This document shows, in pieces, positions 10,284-20,461 of a DNA stretch of 64,000 nucleotides. A program made the translations under genes and the position numbers. Source of the stretch: Smallanthus sonchifolius. Its lineage: Eukaryota; Streptophyta; Magnoliopsida; Asterales; Asteraceae. The notes beneath the pieces are model-generated. The model made no database searches and had not been told where the DNA came from. It was given only the letters and a program-made list of their open reading frames with translations. Location: positions 18,525,501-18,589,500 of the forward strand of contig CM042023.1 of assembly GCA_023525975.1 (NCBI GenBank), in the 5' to 3' direction. Positions within the stretch are counted from its first letter, which is position 1. Each line of letters begins with the position of its first letter.

Positions 10284-10484
10284 AATCCTTGCGTACAAAA
10301 TTCGGCTATGGTATGAGATTTAGGATTGTTTTTTTTATGTTTTAAGTTCTTCGAGAGTTCGAGAGCAATTATTGTTGTTAGAAAACCGAAAATTTGATTG
10401 TGAGTCCTTTATTTAATCTTTTTTTTTCTCTCTCACAAACTATCTAACATATTATGTTGGAATTGAACATTATTGGGTCTCAGT
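10284..10484. other. Intergenic, part of a duplicated block
   Basis: Bases 10283-10400 (ATGCAAATCCTTGCGTA, CTATGGTAT, TTTTAAGTT, GTTCGAGAGCAATTA) match 30314-30460 with divergence. No gene is seen. Confidence 0.45.
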
Positions 10485-11030
10485 TAATCGAATTGGTTTA
10501 TTCGAATCGAATTATTCGAATTTGGAATTTTGAAATCCGGATTTGAATCGAGAATTAGAAAAATAAAAACAAAAGATTACAAATATTCAGATTTTTAACT
10601 ACATTTCTAAAAAATTAACAATCTAATTCATACATAAATACAAAAAAATGAACATAAAGAGTGTAACAACTAACAAGATAACTAAAAACTAAAGTCGGTA
10701 TGGTACCATACTACTATTGTAGTCAAGAGGTTATAATAAGAGTAAAGAATCAATGTCGTTTTGAAGTTTAAACTGATGAATTGACTTAACGCCCATAAAA
10801 ATTAAAGAGTCCAATACTTAAAAGATTTGAAGATTGAAGAATTGAAACTCATATGATAAAAAAAAACTTATGTATATAGTTAATTAAAATTATTCGAATC
10901 GAATTCAAAATATTAATTTTGAAATCGATTCGAATTCGAAATCCTTATTCGAATTCGAAATTTTTATTCGAATTCGGTTCGAATCGAATTTTGAATTATT
11001 CGAGTACGATTCGAATAATAAACACCCCTA
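10485..11030. mobile_element. Non-autonomous hAT-type MITE with ATTCGAAT subterminal motifs
   Basis: Exact 8-bp direct repeats GTCTCAGT (10477-10484 and 11031-11038) flank a 546-bp unit. The unit begins TA and ends TA (CACCCCTA) and carries dense TTCGAAT/GATTCGAA palindromes near both ends. There is no coding capacity. The 8-bp duplication and subterminal palindromes point to the hAT superfamily. Confidence 0.75.
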
Positions 11031-11052
11031 GTCTCAGTCCTATATAAACTCA

Positions 11053-11300
11053 CTAGGATACTACCCCATGTATTGCACGGGTTAAGTAAAAAAAATATTA
11101 AATAATTAGTAATGAAGATTTATAAATCATAAAACGATATTTTGAGATAATATATGATTGAAATTACGTAAGTATTTTAAGTAGTAAAATAATAATATCA
11201 TTTTTTTAAACTTTCATTTAAAAAAAATCATTTTTCTAAACAACTGTTTTTGAAAGTCTGATGGCCTAGAAAACCCATCCAACATGAAAGTCCTACGTTA
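11053..11300 (-). mobile_element. Helitron 3' end
   Basis: Read on the minus strand, a short hairpin (CCCGTGCAATACATGGGG) stands about 7 nt before a terminal CTAG, followed by T. This is the signature of a Helitron 3' end inserted between A and T. The 5' TC end is not resolved, so the upper coordinate is approximate. Confidence 0.55.
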
Positions 11301-11567
11301 ATAAAAAAAAATACAAAATGCGAGTACGCCTATGCGAATATAGCATGAAAAAAAGACCAAATCCCAACGTAACACTGTTGGTAATTTCCGTCTAAGGAGG
11401 CCCAACACGAGTAGGTGGAGGGGCCGAACCCAATGGACCGGTGGAGTTTCATTAAATGTTTGTTAATGCGCTTATGAGGTGTATTATGGTTTAAATTGTT
11501 TTCTTGTTGACCAAATTTGGGTTGCTTTATAAGTACATAACCATGTTTAGGGTTATTATATGAGGTA

Positions 11568-12003
11568 CTAGTTTAGGTCCCGTGTCTACACACGGGGTGA
11601 CAAATATTAATATTTAAATTTTTTAAATCTTTATTTATATATATTTCACAGGTGTAAAAATATATTACATATACTACGGATATAAACAAACTCAAAATAT
11701 GTAAAAATTAATATATAATTAGGTTTCGAAAATACGTTAATTACTATTTAATGTAATTTCACTTTCAATTACTATTTGATTGAAATAAAAGTTACATAAT
11801 TAAATTTTAAAGTTTTCTTATAATAAGGGATAATTTAAAATAAATGTGTTGTATTAGTCCAATTAATACTTTCTTTAAATATATATTATTATTTAAATAT
11901 AGAAGTGCATTAAATAAGAGAGAGAGGCGGGAAAAAAATGATGAAATTGAATGTGAAGATAACACGTGGCACTAAAAAACTTTTATTTATTAGTATGTAT
12001 AGA
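11568..12003 (-). mobile_element. Non-autonomous Helitron
   Basis: On the minus strand it begins TCTATACATACTAATAAATA (5' TC at 12003-12002). It ends in the hairpin CCCCGTGTGTAGACACGGG followed by CTAG at 11571-11568. The flanking bases are A and T, as required for Helitron insertion. It has no coding capacity. A related copy is at 28958-29370. Confidence 0.7.
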
Positions 12004-12780
12004 TTATTGTATCTAAATCTTGAGTCAGTTTCTTGGATATATTAATACAAGATTTCATCTAAATTATGTGTTTTTGAGTTTTTGTTTATTAATTCAATCC
12101 TTGAAATGGTATCAAAGCCAAACCGTTACATCCTTCCCACCTATTTTTCACATATTGAACTGTAGCGATCGGTGGCAGTTATTTTCTAGGTCTGTTGCGT
12201 TCAACAATCAAGGAGACGGGATCGGAGTGCAGTAGCGATCAGCGGTGTTTCTTTTCGATCGACCGTGTTTGTTTTATGATCCGTGGTAACACGGCTAGGG
12301 TTTGACGAGGATAGATTAAAAGCCATGTACACCGGTTACATACCAAAGGAAACCAAAGAACATAGGTGATAAGGAAACTCCGAAGATAAGCGTTGGGAGC
12401 GGGAACCCGAATGCGTTCCAATGTCCTATGCTTACCCCTACCAACTATATGGTATGGCCTATGCGGATGAAGGTGATCATGAACATGTATACGGTTTGAG
12501 ATGTCGTAGATCCGGATACGATTGAAGCCGACAAGAACAACGTGGCGATTGCGTTGCTGTTTTAATCGATCTCGGAGTTTGATGGTAGCTACTATACGTT
12601 GGAAGTACAACCCCGTGGCGATTGCGTTGCACGTACGGCCCGTACCTCATCCAGGGTACAACCCGTACGGTGTTAATGAAAATACAGCCCGTACGTTGCA
12701 CGTACGGCCCCATGCGACATGTCTGTTAAACCCACACATGGTTATTATATATACCGGCCACATGCATCCCTAATTCTTCA
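12004..12780. other. Possible copia primer-binding site and GTACGG palindrome cluster
   Basis: TGGTATCAAAGCC at 12107-12119 resembles the initiator-Met tRNA primer-binding site used by Ty1/copia elements, but no LTR pair is found. Bases 12610-12720 contain repeated GCCCGTAC/GTACGGGC palindromes, and another lies near 13060. No convincing gene is present; the short frames on both strands overlap each other and lack recognisable domains. Confidence 0.35.
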
Positions 12781-13120
12781 CCCATAACTCGTCGAATTTG
12801 ATGTTTACACCCGTTCCATAGTCAGGAAATAAAGCAATCCTCCTAGGTAATGGGTTTCTGACTAAGTTCTTTCATCCAACATTGATTTCAATCGATCTCG
12901 GGTAACTCTCTTTGCAACACACCCTAAACCAATGTTCATTCAATTGATCCTCGTGTCACAAACATTGGTTGCGAGTAGAAGGACACAAAAAGGTCAAACT
13001 CTTCATAAGATTAAGTTGATATGCCATGAAACCCATGCATACTGTCTGTACACCATACCTCGTACAGCCCGTACGCCATCACATGATCATTCCCTTGATT
13101 ATTTTATCAATTTTTATTAG

Positions 13121-13318
13121 GGATCCACCGACAACAACCCGACAGCTGAGGTTCGAGGACAGGGACGCCCAAAGAAGAAATCATGTTGTGTGAAGCACTG
13201 CCCGCATCAAAGGGATCTGGATCAAGTTATTCAAGAAGTGAAGCAACTACAAACCTCGTTCGAGGCAAAGCATACAGTCATAATGGAGAGGTGAAAGATC
13301 ATTGAAGAGAAGGCAAGG
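13121..13318 (+). pseudogene. Gene-like exon relic (left half), broken by a solo LTR
   Basis: After a splice-acceptor-like TTTTTATTAG the frame runs for about 57 codons before a TGA at 13294-13296. It includes an AT-hook-like RGQGRPKKKS, a Cys/His cluster (CCVKHCPH) and a helix-prone stretch DLDQVIQEVKQLQTSF. The sequence resumes after the LTR at 16157 (ARTVKKKM...). I do not recognise the family. It could be an old retrotransposon gag or a dead host gene. Confidence 0.4.
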
Positions 13319-16151
13319 TGTCACACCCCCAAATTCCACTAACGGAGTTTTACCGTTTGAAAGGTGACACACCAGGATCTCAGTCATTAGTTACGTCAAA
13401 CGACACTATATGGGACTTGAATTGTCAAAACATAAAAGTTCAGAGTTAATGCGGAAGCGTAAACGTTGATATAAAATTTAAAGTAGTTACACGCAACAAG
13501 CGTCAATCAATATAATTAGGTAAACTGTTTATCATGTTTGAAATGAATGGAATGACAGTAGGACTCCATGCATGTCCTAATTGTGCAACCTGTGCCATAG
13601 CTTAGCATCCTGAGAAAACATGTAAGAAAAGTGTCAACACAAGGTTGGTGAGTTCACAGGTTTCAGTATAGTAATCAAGCATTTACCAGATTAATGTACA
13701 ATCAACATATATATACCAATGAGTAGCTATCCCACGTTCATGTTTGCTATTACGCTCGCAACCGAAAACTGACTGTTTGTATTGCCTCCCACCAGGTCTA
13801 TCAACCATGGTGCACGTTTAGGTCAATATTGCACCCGTTCGATATCCAATCGAGTTAGCGCGACTAACGCGGGTGAGGTTTGTCAAACCCAGTAGTACTA
13901 CCCAACATACCTCGCTATATTCATATTTAAATGGTTCGATGTGAGGACTTTCGTGATAGAGTTTACGCATAGTTATAACAATTGATATAAAATGAAGTAC
14001 ATAAATCAAAAAGAGTTTGTATCATGTTTTCTCCCCCAGTTTAAAAGCAGTAAAAGGGGCCGTGAAAACTCACCTGTTTGGCGTTGAAGGTAGTATCACA
14101 CAAAGGGTAAGTTGGAACCACGTGTGTAAGTCTCAAAAGACTTACGAATGCCCTAAAATTGTAAACACATAAATTAGGGATAAAAGAAAAATGGGAAATG
14201 TGACAATGACACGGATTGAGAAGCGTCCTAAAGAAACGCTCTAATATTCAAGAGTGGACGAAAGTGTCCACGGAGTTAGGAATTACTTTACGCGACGAAT
14301 GACACGAATAATAATAATTATAACCAGGTGTTTTGTCATTCACAAAAATTAAGAAAATAATAATATATGTATGCGAGCAAATAGTATAACCAATTATATT
14401 ATTATTTAGTCTCAATCGACACACGATGTTATAAAATGATTTGAAATAATATAAATATAAATTATTTAATAATACGGGTCACGGTTTGAAAATAATATAA
14501 ACATATTATTTTTATATGAATTTACGGTTTAAAAATAATATAAACATATTATTTTTACTTGATAATAATAACAATATATTAGTTATAAAAGTGGGTATAA
14601 TTTATAAAAATATGTTAATAACTCAAACCCGAGCCTACGGGTTGTTTTCCGGCTAAAACACATTTATATAATAATATAATATTATAAAGTTTGATTTTTA
14701 TTAATTAAATATTAATAGAAAAATGTTTAAAAATGATTATGGGAGCCCGGACTCGAACCCGGGTCTCTCCCACACACACTCATCGCTTTAACCAGTTCCG
14801 GCCGCTAGGCTATCGCGATATTATCCTTACTGAAATGGTTTTAATCCTACGTTACCGAGAGCCCCTCTTTTCCAAATCAAATCGCGATCGAACCCCATGC
14901 CACCCTCAAATCCGACCGATTCCGATTTTAAATGTCAACAAAAGTTTAGGGGTTTTGGTTTTAGGTTATTTTCGAATCTGCACACACGATTAATTGTAAA
15001 ACAAATCATCGATTGAGTTGTTTAATAACGAGATTCAAGTCCGAACCCTAGATTAAGAACATGAGATTAATTTGATCGAATTGGATAATAATATTTACTG
15101 AAAACATGTGGCTTTTACTAAAAAGGAGATTTCGAAACTAATGATATAAATTAATTGTATTGAGAACGTGTCTAAGTCAGGGTTTGATTAAATCGGACAT
15201 TGATGAACCCTAAGTTCTGGGTTTTTATAAATTCGATGTTCAAAGATTAAATTAGCATAAGGGTTTTAGTAAACAAAGGATTTCGAACATGAACGTGTGG
15301 TTTAATTTGATGGAGGTTGAGTTTCGGATCAAAAGCCCCAATTCGTATATGAACGAACCCTAGATTTCTGTTCTTGTTAATGCCGATGTTGTAAGCCCCA
15401 ATTGACATAGGGCTTTCCATCAGGAAGTAAAAATGAAGGTGAGGGTGTATTCAATTACCGTAAACAAGTGCGAATTGACTGAGATCGATTAAAACGGTTG
15501 CCGAATGTGGTATAGGTTGCCTCCGGTGTCTTCGACTGTTACTCCGGTCAATTTAGTTGATGCAGAAGTTTCAAGGAGGATCACCGAGTGTGTGCAGTGG
15601 TTCAATTACGAGGAAAATAAACGAATTGAAACGCATTTGATAGAAGTCGAAGAGGGTAGCGACGGTTATGAGTTGAATACTCATAATTGAGTTTTAATTC
15701 GATTAAAGCCAGTGTTAAAGATGATAATGATGATCCAAAACGATAAGGTCGTGGGAATCGGTTTCAATACTAACGGATTTCAACTAGAAACGGTCGGGTT
15801 CATGCAAAATCGCGGTGTTTGACTTTCTGAAGTCAACAAATCAAGGATCGGAGAATTACAGAACTAGTCCCTGAGGTTTCCTTCAGAATTGAAGTTTGAG
15901 ACTTGGCAGATTAAGTCTTTCTAGTTTAAATGGAGTTAACTCTTGGTTAATTTTGACTTTTAAAGTCAACAGAGTTGATTTTGACTTTCCAAAAGTCAAC
16001 AGAATAGTTTAAGGTTATGACATAACTAGTCCCTGAAGTCTAAGTTTGGAATATTAACAGAAATAGTCCCTGAAGTTTGAGTAAAGTTAATTTCAGTTAA
16101 CTTTAACTGGATTTTGTTGACGGGGTTAACTGAAAAAGTCGGATTGTCACA
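13319..16151 (+). mobile_element. Solo LTR of a Ty3/gypsy-type retrotransposon
   Basis: The unit starts TGTCACACCCCC and ends GATTGTCACA. It is flanked by exact 5-bp duplications CAAGG (13314-13318 and 16152-16156). No primer-binding site, internal region or second LTR is present, so it is a solo LTR left by LTR-LTR recombination. Orientation is taken from TG...CA and is uncertain. At 2,833 bp it is long but within the range of plant gypsy LTRs. The 61-67-codon frames inside are not genes. A tRNA-like segment lies inside at 14740-14818. Confidence 0.8.
14740..14818 (-). repeat. tRNA-like (SINE head) segment inside the solo LTR
   Basis: The minus strand has an A-box-like TAGCCTAGCGGCCGG and a B-box GGGTTCGAGTCC, in a perfect T-arm (ACCCGG, seven-base loop, CCGGGC). 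The acceptor ends do not pair well, so it is called a tRNA-derived SINE head rather than a functional tRNA gene. Confidence 0.45.
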
Positions 16152-16870
16152 CAAGGACTGTGAAAAAAAAGATGGCGTTAATGATGTAACGAACACCTGC
16201 TCCCAAGCTGATAGCTTCCCTACCTCGGGGACCACCAGATGCACCGCCACCACCACATATGGTTTATGGTCTCTATCTCTGTTTGCCACACGAGTTCTTT
16301 CCTCCCAATGACCCAATCACGGGTGAACTGATCATTACCGAGAACCGTGAGGCTGGTGGCTAGTCTGATGCCCTAGTCACAAGTGTGAAGAAGGGATTTG
16401 CCTACGAGCTTAAATTTTCAATTTTGTGTCTGCTGTGTTATTTCTTTCCGATTCTGGTTGAACCGTGTGATGTTTGTTTTTGTTTTTCGTATTTTACTTT
16501 GTTTGTGTGTTTGAACTACTGAATGAATAAGAATCCTTGTTTTTTTTATGTGAAATTCTGTTCCAATGCTTGGTTGTCATTAATCTGTTACACCCTATAT
16601 TGTGATGCGTTTGAGAAATTTGTTAAGTGTGATAGACGATATGTTCGAGATATGGGAGAGCGGTTGTGGAAGAGTACATTGCTTTATACACCACCAACCG
16701 AGGAACTGCTGAAATATGGGGAGTAATTCAGTTCCCTTCCTTACATTCTATACTGCTTTCTAATATACATCAGGGACGATTCAAATTCTAAGTGTGGGGA
16801 TGTGGGAATTTAGTCGGGAAACTGAAACCATTAAAATTAAATTTTTTAGAAAAAAGCCCCTGCTTCAAAA
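16152..16870 (+). pseudogene. Right half of the broken gene-like sequence, possible Athila-like 3' region
   Basis: The frame broken at 13318 resumes here. Further on is a Pro-rich stretch near 16225 (PDAPPPPH) and a phrase YGLYLCLPHEFFPPNDP in another frame. At about 16781-16806 the sequence AATTCTAAGTGTGGGGATG resembles the region after the coding sequence of Athila-type elements (remembered pattern, not checked). No intact gene is present. Confidence 0.3.
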
Positions 16871-17150
16871 CAAAATCCTCTCTTACACAAAAAATGTAAA
16901 CCGTAGCCTAAGTATTCTCACCTAAGTGACACTCTTAAACTGAATAACTGATACCTGAGAATTTATTTATAGTTGTCTTAAACAAGCGTTTTTTAAAGAA
17001 ATTTAATTGGAATCACTAGGAGAGTGCATTTAAACTAGACAGATTCAATTGTGTTCAACTCACATCGGTAACCCGAATGCACTGTTTTCTTAGCGCATTT
17101 GAGCCTTAATTAGAATATATATATATATATATATATATATAGGGGACAAT
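16871..17150. other. Intergenic with TA microsatellite
   Basis: No gene is seen. A (TA)n tract of about 24 bp lies at 17119-17143. Confidence 0.5.
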
Positions 17151-17259
17151 TCCACTAAGAAATGGTTTTTCGCTAAAAAATCCTAAGAAGTGGGCCAAAC
17201 GAACTCCGATTGAGCTCATTCCAGCGGCGTTGGAACCGTCTCATCGAACCCTAACCCGG

Positions 17260-17460
17260 ACCCAAAAACCTAAACCCCCTCCACCCGCACCACCAAAAAC
17301 CTAAACCCTCCCTCTAACCCTTCCTCAAAAAGCCTAAAACCACCACCCCACCCCCCAAAAACCTAAACCCCCCAACCCTACCCCCTAAAAACCTAAACCC
17401 ACCCCCAAAAACCTAAACCCCCCACCAAAAAAAAAAACCTAAACCATAAAATCACAACCC
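17260..17460. repeat. C/A-rich degenerate repeat AAAAACCTAAACCCC
   Basis: About ten irregular copies of AAAAACCTAAACCC with C-rich spacers. It resembles plant telomere repeat (CCCTAAA) only loosely: spacing is irregular and the hexamer/heptamer register is lost, so this is a degenerate internal repeat, not a telomere. Confidence 0.6.
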
Positions 17461-17705
17461 TAATGCTAAACCATTAGGTTTATATCTGAGTTGTGTGGGA
17501 TTGATTGTGCTTTCTATGAAGCTATGCATGTTAGATTCAATTAATTCTATCTTTACGTTATATAGTCGACCACTAACCTGAAGCTTGACACTATAATAGG
17601 TAATAAACAACTTGGTAATAAATTTAATAAAACTTGTGAGCTACTTAGGGAATATATCTAAATAAAAGGGTCTAGGAACTAATTAGGGTTTTCTATCTTA
17701 ATCTA

Positions 17706-17953
17706 ACCACATATTGTAACGGTTAGGACGCTTAACTGTCTAGTTTGATATAGAAACCCTAAGTCATAAGTAACTGATAATAAACCGGCTTCACCTAATT
17801 AGGGTATGAGTGTGTGTCTGTAGCACTAAGTCTCTGGTTACGTGGGATTAACCCTAACGAGATCTAGTCTTTCTAGCACTTCACACAATGTTTGGTCTTT
17901 ACCACATATTGTAACGGTTAGGATGCTTAACTGTCTAGTTTGATATAGAAACC
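17706..17953. repeat. 53-bp direct repeat abutting the chromovirus LTR
   Basis: The copies at 17706-17758 and 17901-17953 differ at one base (ACCACATATTGTAACGGTTA ... ATAGAAACC). The second copy runs exactly into the LTR at AACC, a short microhomology. Confidence 0.75.
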
Positions 17954-19939
17954 AAAATCCGGGTTTCGTTTTCAGGTAAATAAAGCATTTTAATAAATAT
18001 TATGGTGAAAATAATATTTATGAAATAAGTTGAAATAAGTAGGTTTCAAGTTAATAATGAAGTTATGTTAGTTTTAACTAACTATAGAATGAAATGAGTG
18101 AAATGGAAGTTAAGGGGCCAAATGTGTAAATGGCAAAATCTGCCATATTGACTAGCAAAAGTCAAAATAAACCTCATTTGTGTTGTTGAGGTCGTTTATG
18201 TTCAAGAGAAGAAAAAGGAGAAATCTCAATTGAAGCTCAAATCGTGCATTTAGAGCTTGATTTGTGGGGGTTTTGGCTTGCACATCACTCTCCTAATATC
18301 AAGTAAGTGATTTCTTTCCTTTGATTTCACTTTGAATGTGATATTTGGTGGGTTTTGAAGAAATCCGAAAATCGTGTATGCATGTGATGAATTAGTGTTA
18401 GATTATTGATAATGTAGCTAAACTAAAGTTAAAGAATGATGATTAACATCCTAGAACCCTTTGATTTTGATTATGAGAAGTTAGGGTTCATATGGTGAAA
18501 ATTGGGGGTGTTTGAGTCATAATGTTAGAATGGTGAATTAATGAAGATTAAGTGTTTTTAAGATGTTAGACACTAGAACAAACACCAAATTAACTTAATA
18601 ATAATTTTTGAAAGAAGAATTAGTGTTAAGATTAAGTTAATGAAACTCAAGTAGGTGAGTTTGTGGTGAAAGAGGGTGTTTGGTTATGAGGATAACCCAA
18701 ACGGGTCAATTTGGGTTGGAATTGAGAAATTGAGTTGTGAACTCAATTGTAATGAAATTTTGGTATATGTTAGATTACTAAACTAGGCGAATGTGTTTAG
18801 GTAATCAAATTGCAAAGCTTGAGAGCGGTGCGGGATCTTCTAACCCGAAAGGTAAGTGCCTATGCACTTACTTAGTATTGATGATAAATGGTGAATTTTG
18901 TGAATTATGTGTTATGTGATTGTGAACATACTTGTGATATGATAAATTGTGAATGATTTAGTATGTACAATGAATGAATGTAGTTATAGTGTTAAGCTAT
19001 AATGGAAATGGATTATGTGTTGATCATAAATGAAACGGGGATAAATGAGTTTTATGCAAGGTTGTATGTATAATGTGTAAAGTTGCACAATTTGTTATGT
19101 GGTATGAATGAGCATGAAATTGTATGCATAATTGAAGGAATGTAGTTATAGTATTTATACTATAATAGATATGTTGATATGTAGTTATGGTCTATGAACC
19201 ATAATGGATAGAATGGATATGGAGTTATGGTCTAAGTACCATAATGGATAGAATGGATATGGAGTTATGGTCTAAGTACCATAATGGATAGATTAGTTAT
19301 GGAGTTATGATCTCGTATCCTTTGGGATATGAAGTTATGGCCTACGTGCCATAATGGAAATGGAAAAGTGATAATGAAATGATGAAAGTAACTTGTAGGT
19401 GATATACAAGTGTATGAAATCCTTAATTGGCCAAATGGGGGTTAACGGGTCAAATGGGTGAAAGGTGTGAAAACAAGTTGTAAATACTTGTTGATTGTGT
19501 TTATCTCATTACTAATGGTTATAAGTTTATGTGGTTATGCAGGGAAAGCTCCGAAATAGGTCAAGGTCAACGTCCAAGCTTGGAGGGTTCTCGTATGCAT
19601 TTTTGGTATTTTGAGGATTTTTGTAAAATCCTTGTAAAATGGTGTAATTTGGCACAAAAGTTATGTTTTGATGTAATCATATGTTGTCATGATGTTTTTG
19701 GTCAAAAATCTAAGGGTTGGTAAAGTTTTGATGTTAAGCAAAATGAAAAAAAAAATGGCTAAGTATGAACTGCAGAAAAAGCTGGAAACTTTCTGTGAAA
19801 AAGGCCTCCTCGCGGGCCGCGACGGGTGTGGTCTATGTTTCTCGCGGGACGCGAGAGGTAAAGAAAAAAAAAAAAAAAAAAATTCTGCGATTTAGACTTT
19901 CGCGCGTTAAAGCTTTGTTTTTAAAAGTGGTGTGTTTCA
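17950..19939 (+). repeat. 5' LTR of chromovirus copy 1
   Basis: It matches 24885-26872 almost base for base and ends TTTCA immediately before the primer-binding site. It contains a roughly 40-bp tandem array (about 19160-19320, GTTATGGTCTAAGTACCATA units) and, near its 3' end, GC hairpins CTCGCGGGACGCGAG (19841-19855) followed by a long A-run. Confidence 0.9.
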
Positions 19940-19942
19940 ACT

Positions 19943-19954
19943 TGGTATCAGAGC
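19943..19954 (+). promoter_or_regulatory. Primer-binding site (initiator Met tRNA), copy 1
   Basis: TGGTATCAGAGC, complementary to the 3' end of plant initiator-Met tRNA, lies four bases after the LTR end. It primes minus-strand DNA synthesis. Confidence 0.9.
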
Positions 19955-20461
19955 AATGGTTTGAGGGATTTGGTGTGGTGGCACCAAACTCAAACCGGAT
20001 GCTCTTGATATGGGGGAAAATGATACGAGAATCCATGAAGGACTTGATTAAGACTCGGAGCTTACGGAAACGAAAGGTTAGTAATGATTTGATAAGGTGG
20101 TTATATATATGGTGTATGTATATATGTATATATGTATGATGAATGTCGTTAAGGTGTTATGTGTGCCGAAACTTGTTTTGTGACCTGTTATATGGAGATG
20201 GTAATTACAATTGGGCATGACGTATTATTAAACATGTCTGGCCAATATGTTTAATAAGACGAAATGTGCAAGGGACTTTATGATAACCATATAACAATGA
20301 ACAATTGCAAGGATTAGGTGAAGGTGGTTATATATGTATGTATGTATATAGGTAGATAAATATATACTTAATACATATAATAGTGAATGTGTAATGGATA
20401 CCTAGGGTATTGAAAGTGAAAGGGTATTAAGGTGTTTGTGGTTCATTTTCTCAGTTTAGAG

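Noticed and set aside
12239..12773. Overlapping frames of 78-123 codons on both strands
   Set aside because: They overlap one another, are rich in Arg/Tyr from GTACGG repeats, and show no splice or domain evidence.
14740..14818. Functional tRNA gene (also considered at 39104-39160 and 59945-60005)
   Set aside because: Box A and B motifs are present but the acceptor stems do not pair and lengths do not fit, so SINE heads are more likely.
17260..17460. Interstitial telomere repeat
   Set aside because: The units are AAAAACCTAAACCCC with irregular spacing rather than a regular CCCTAAA array.
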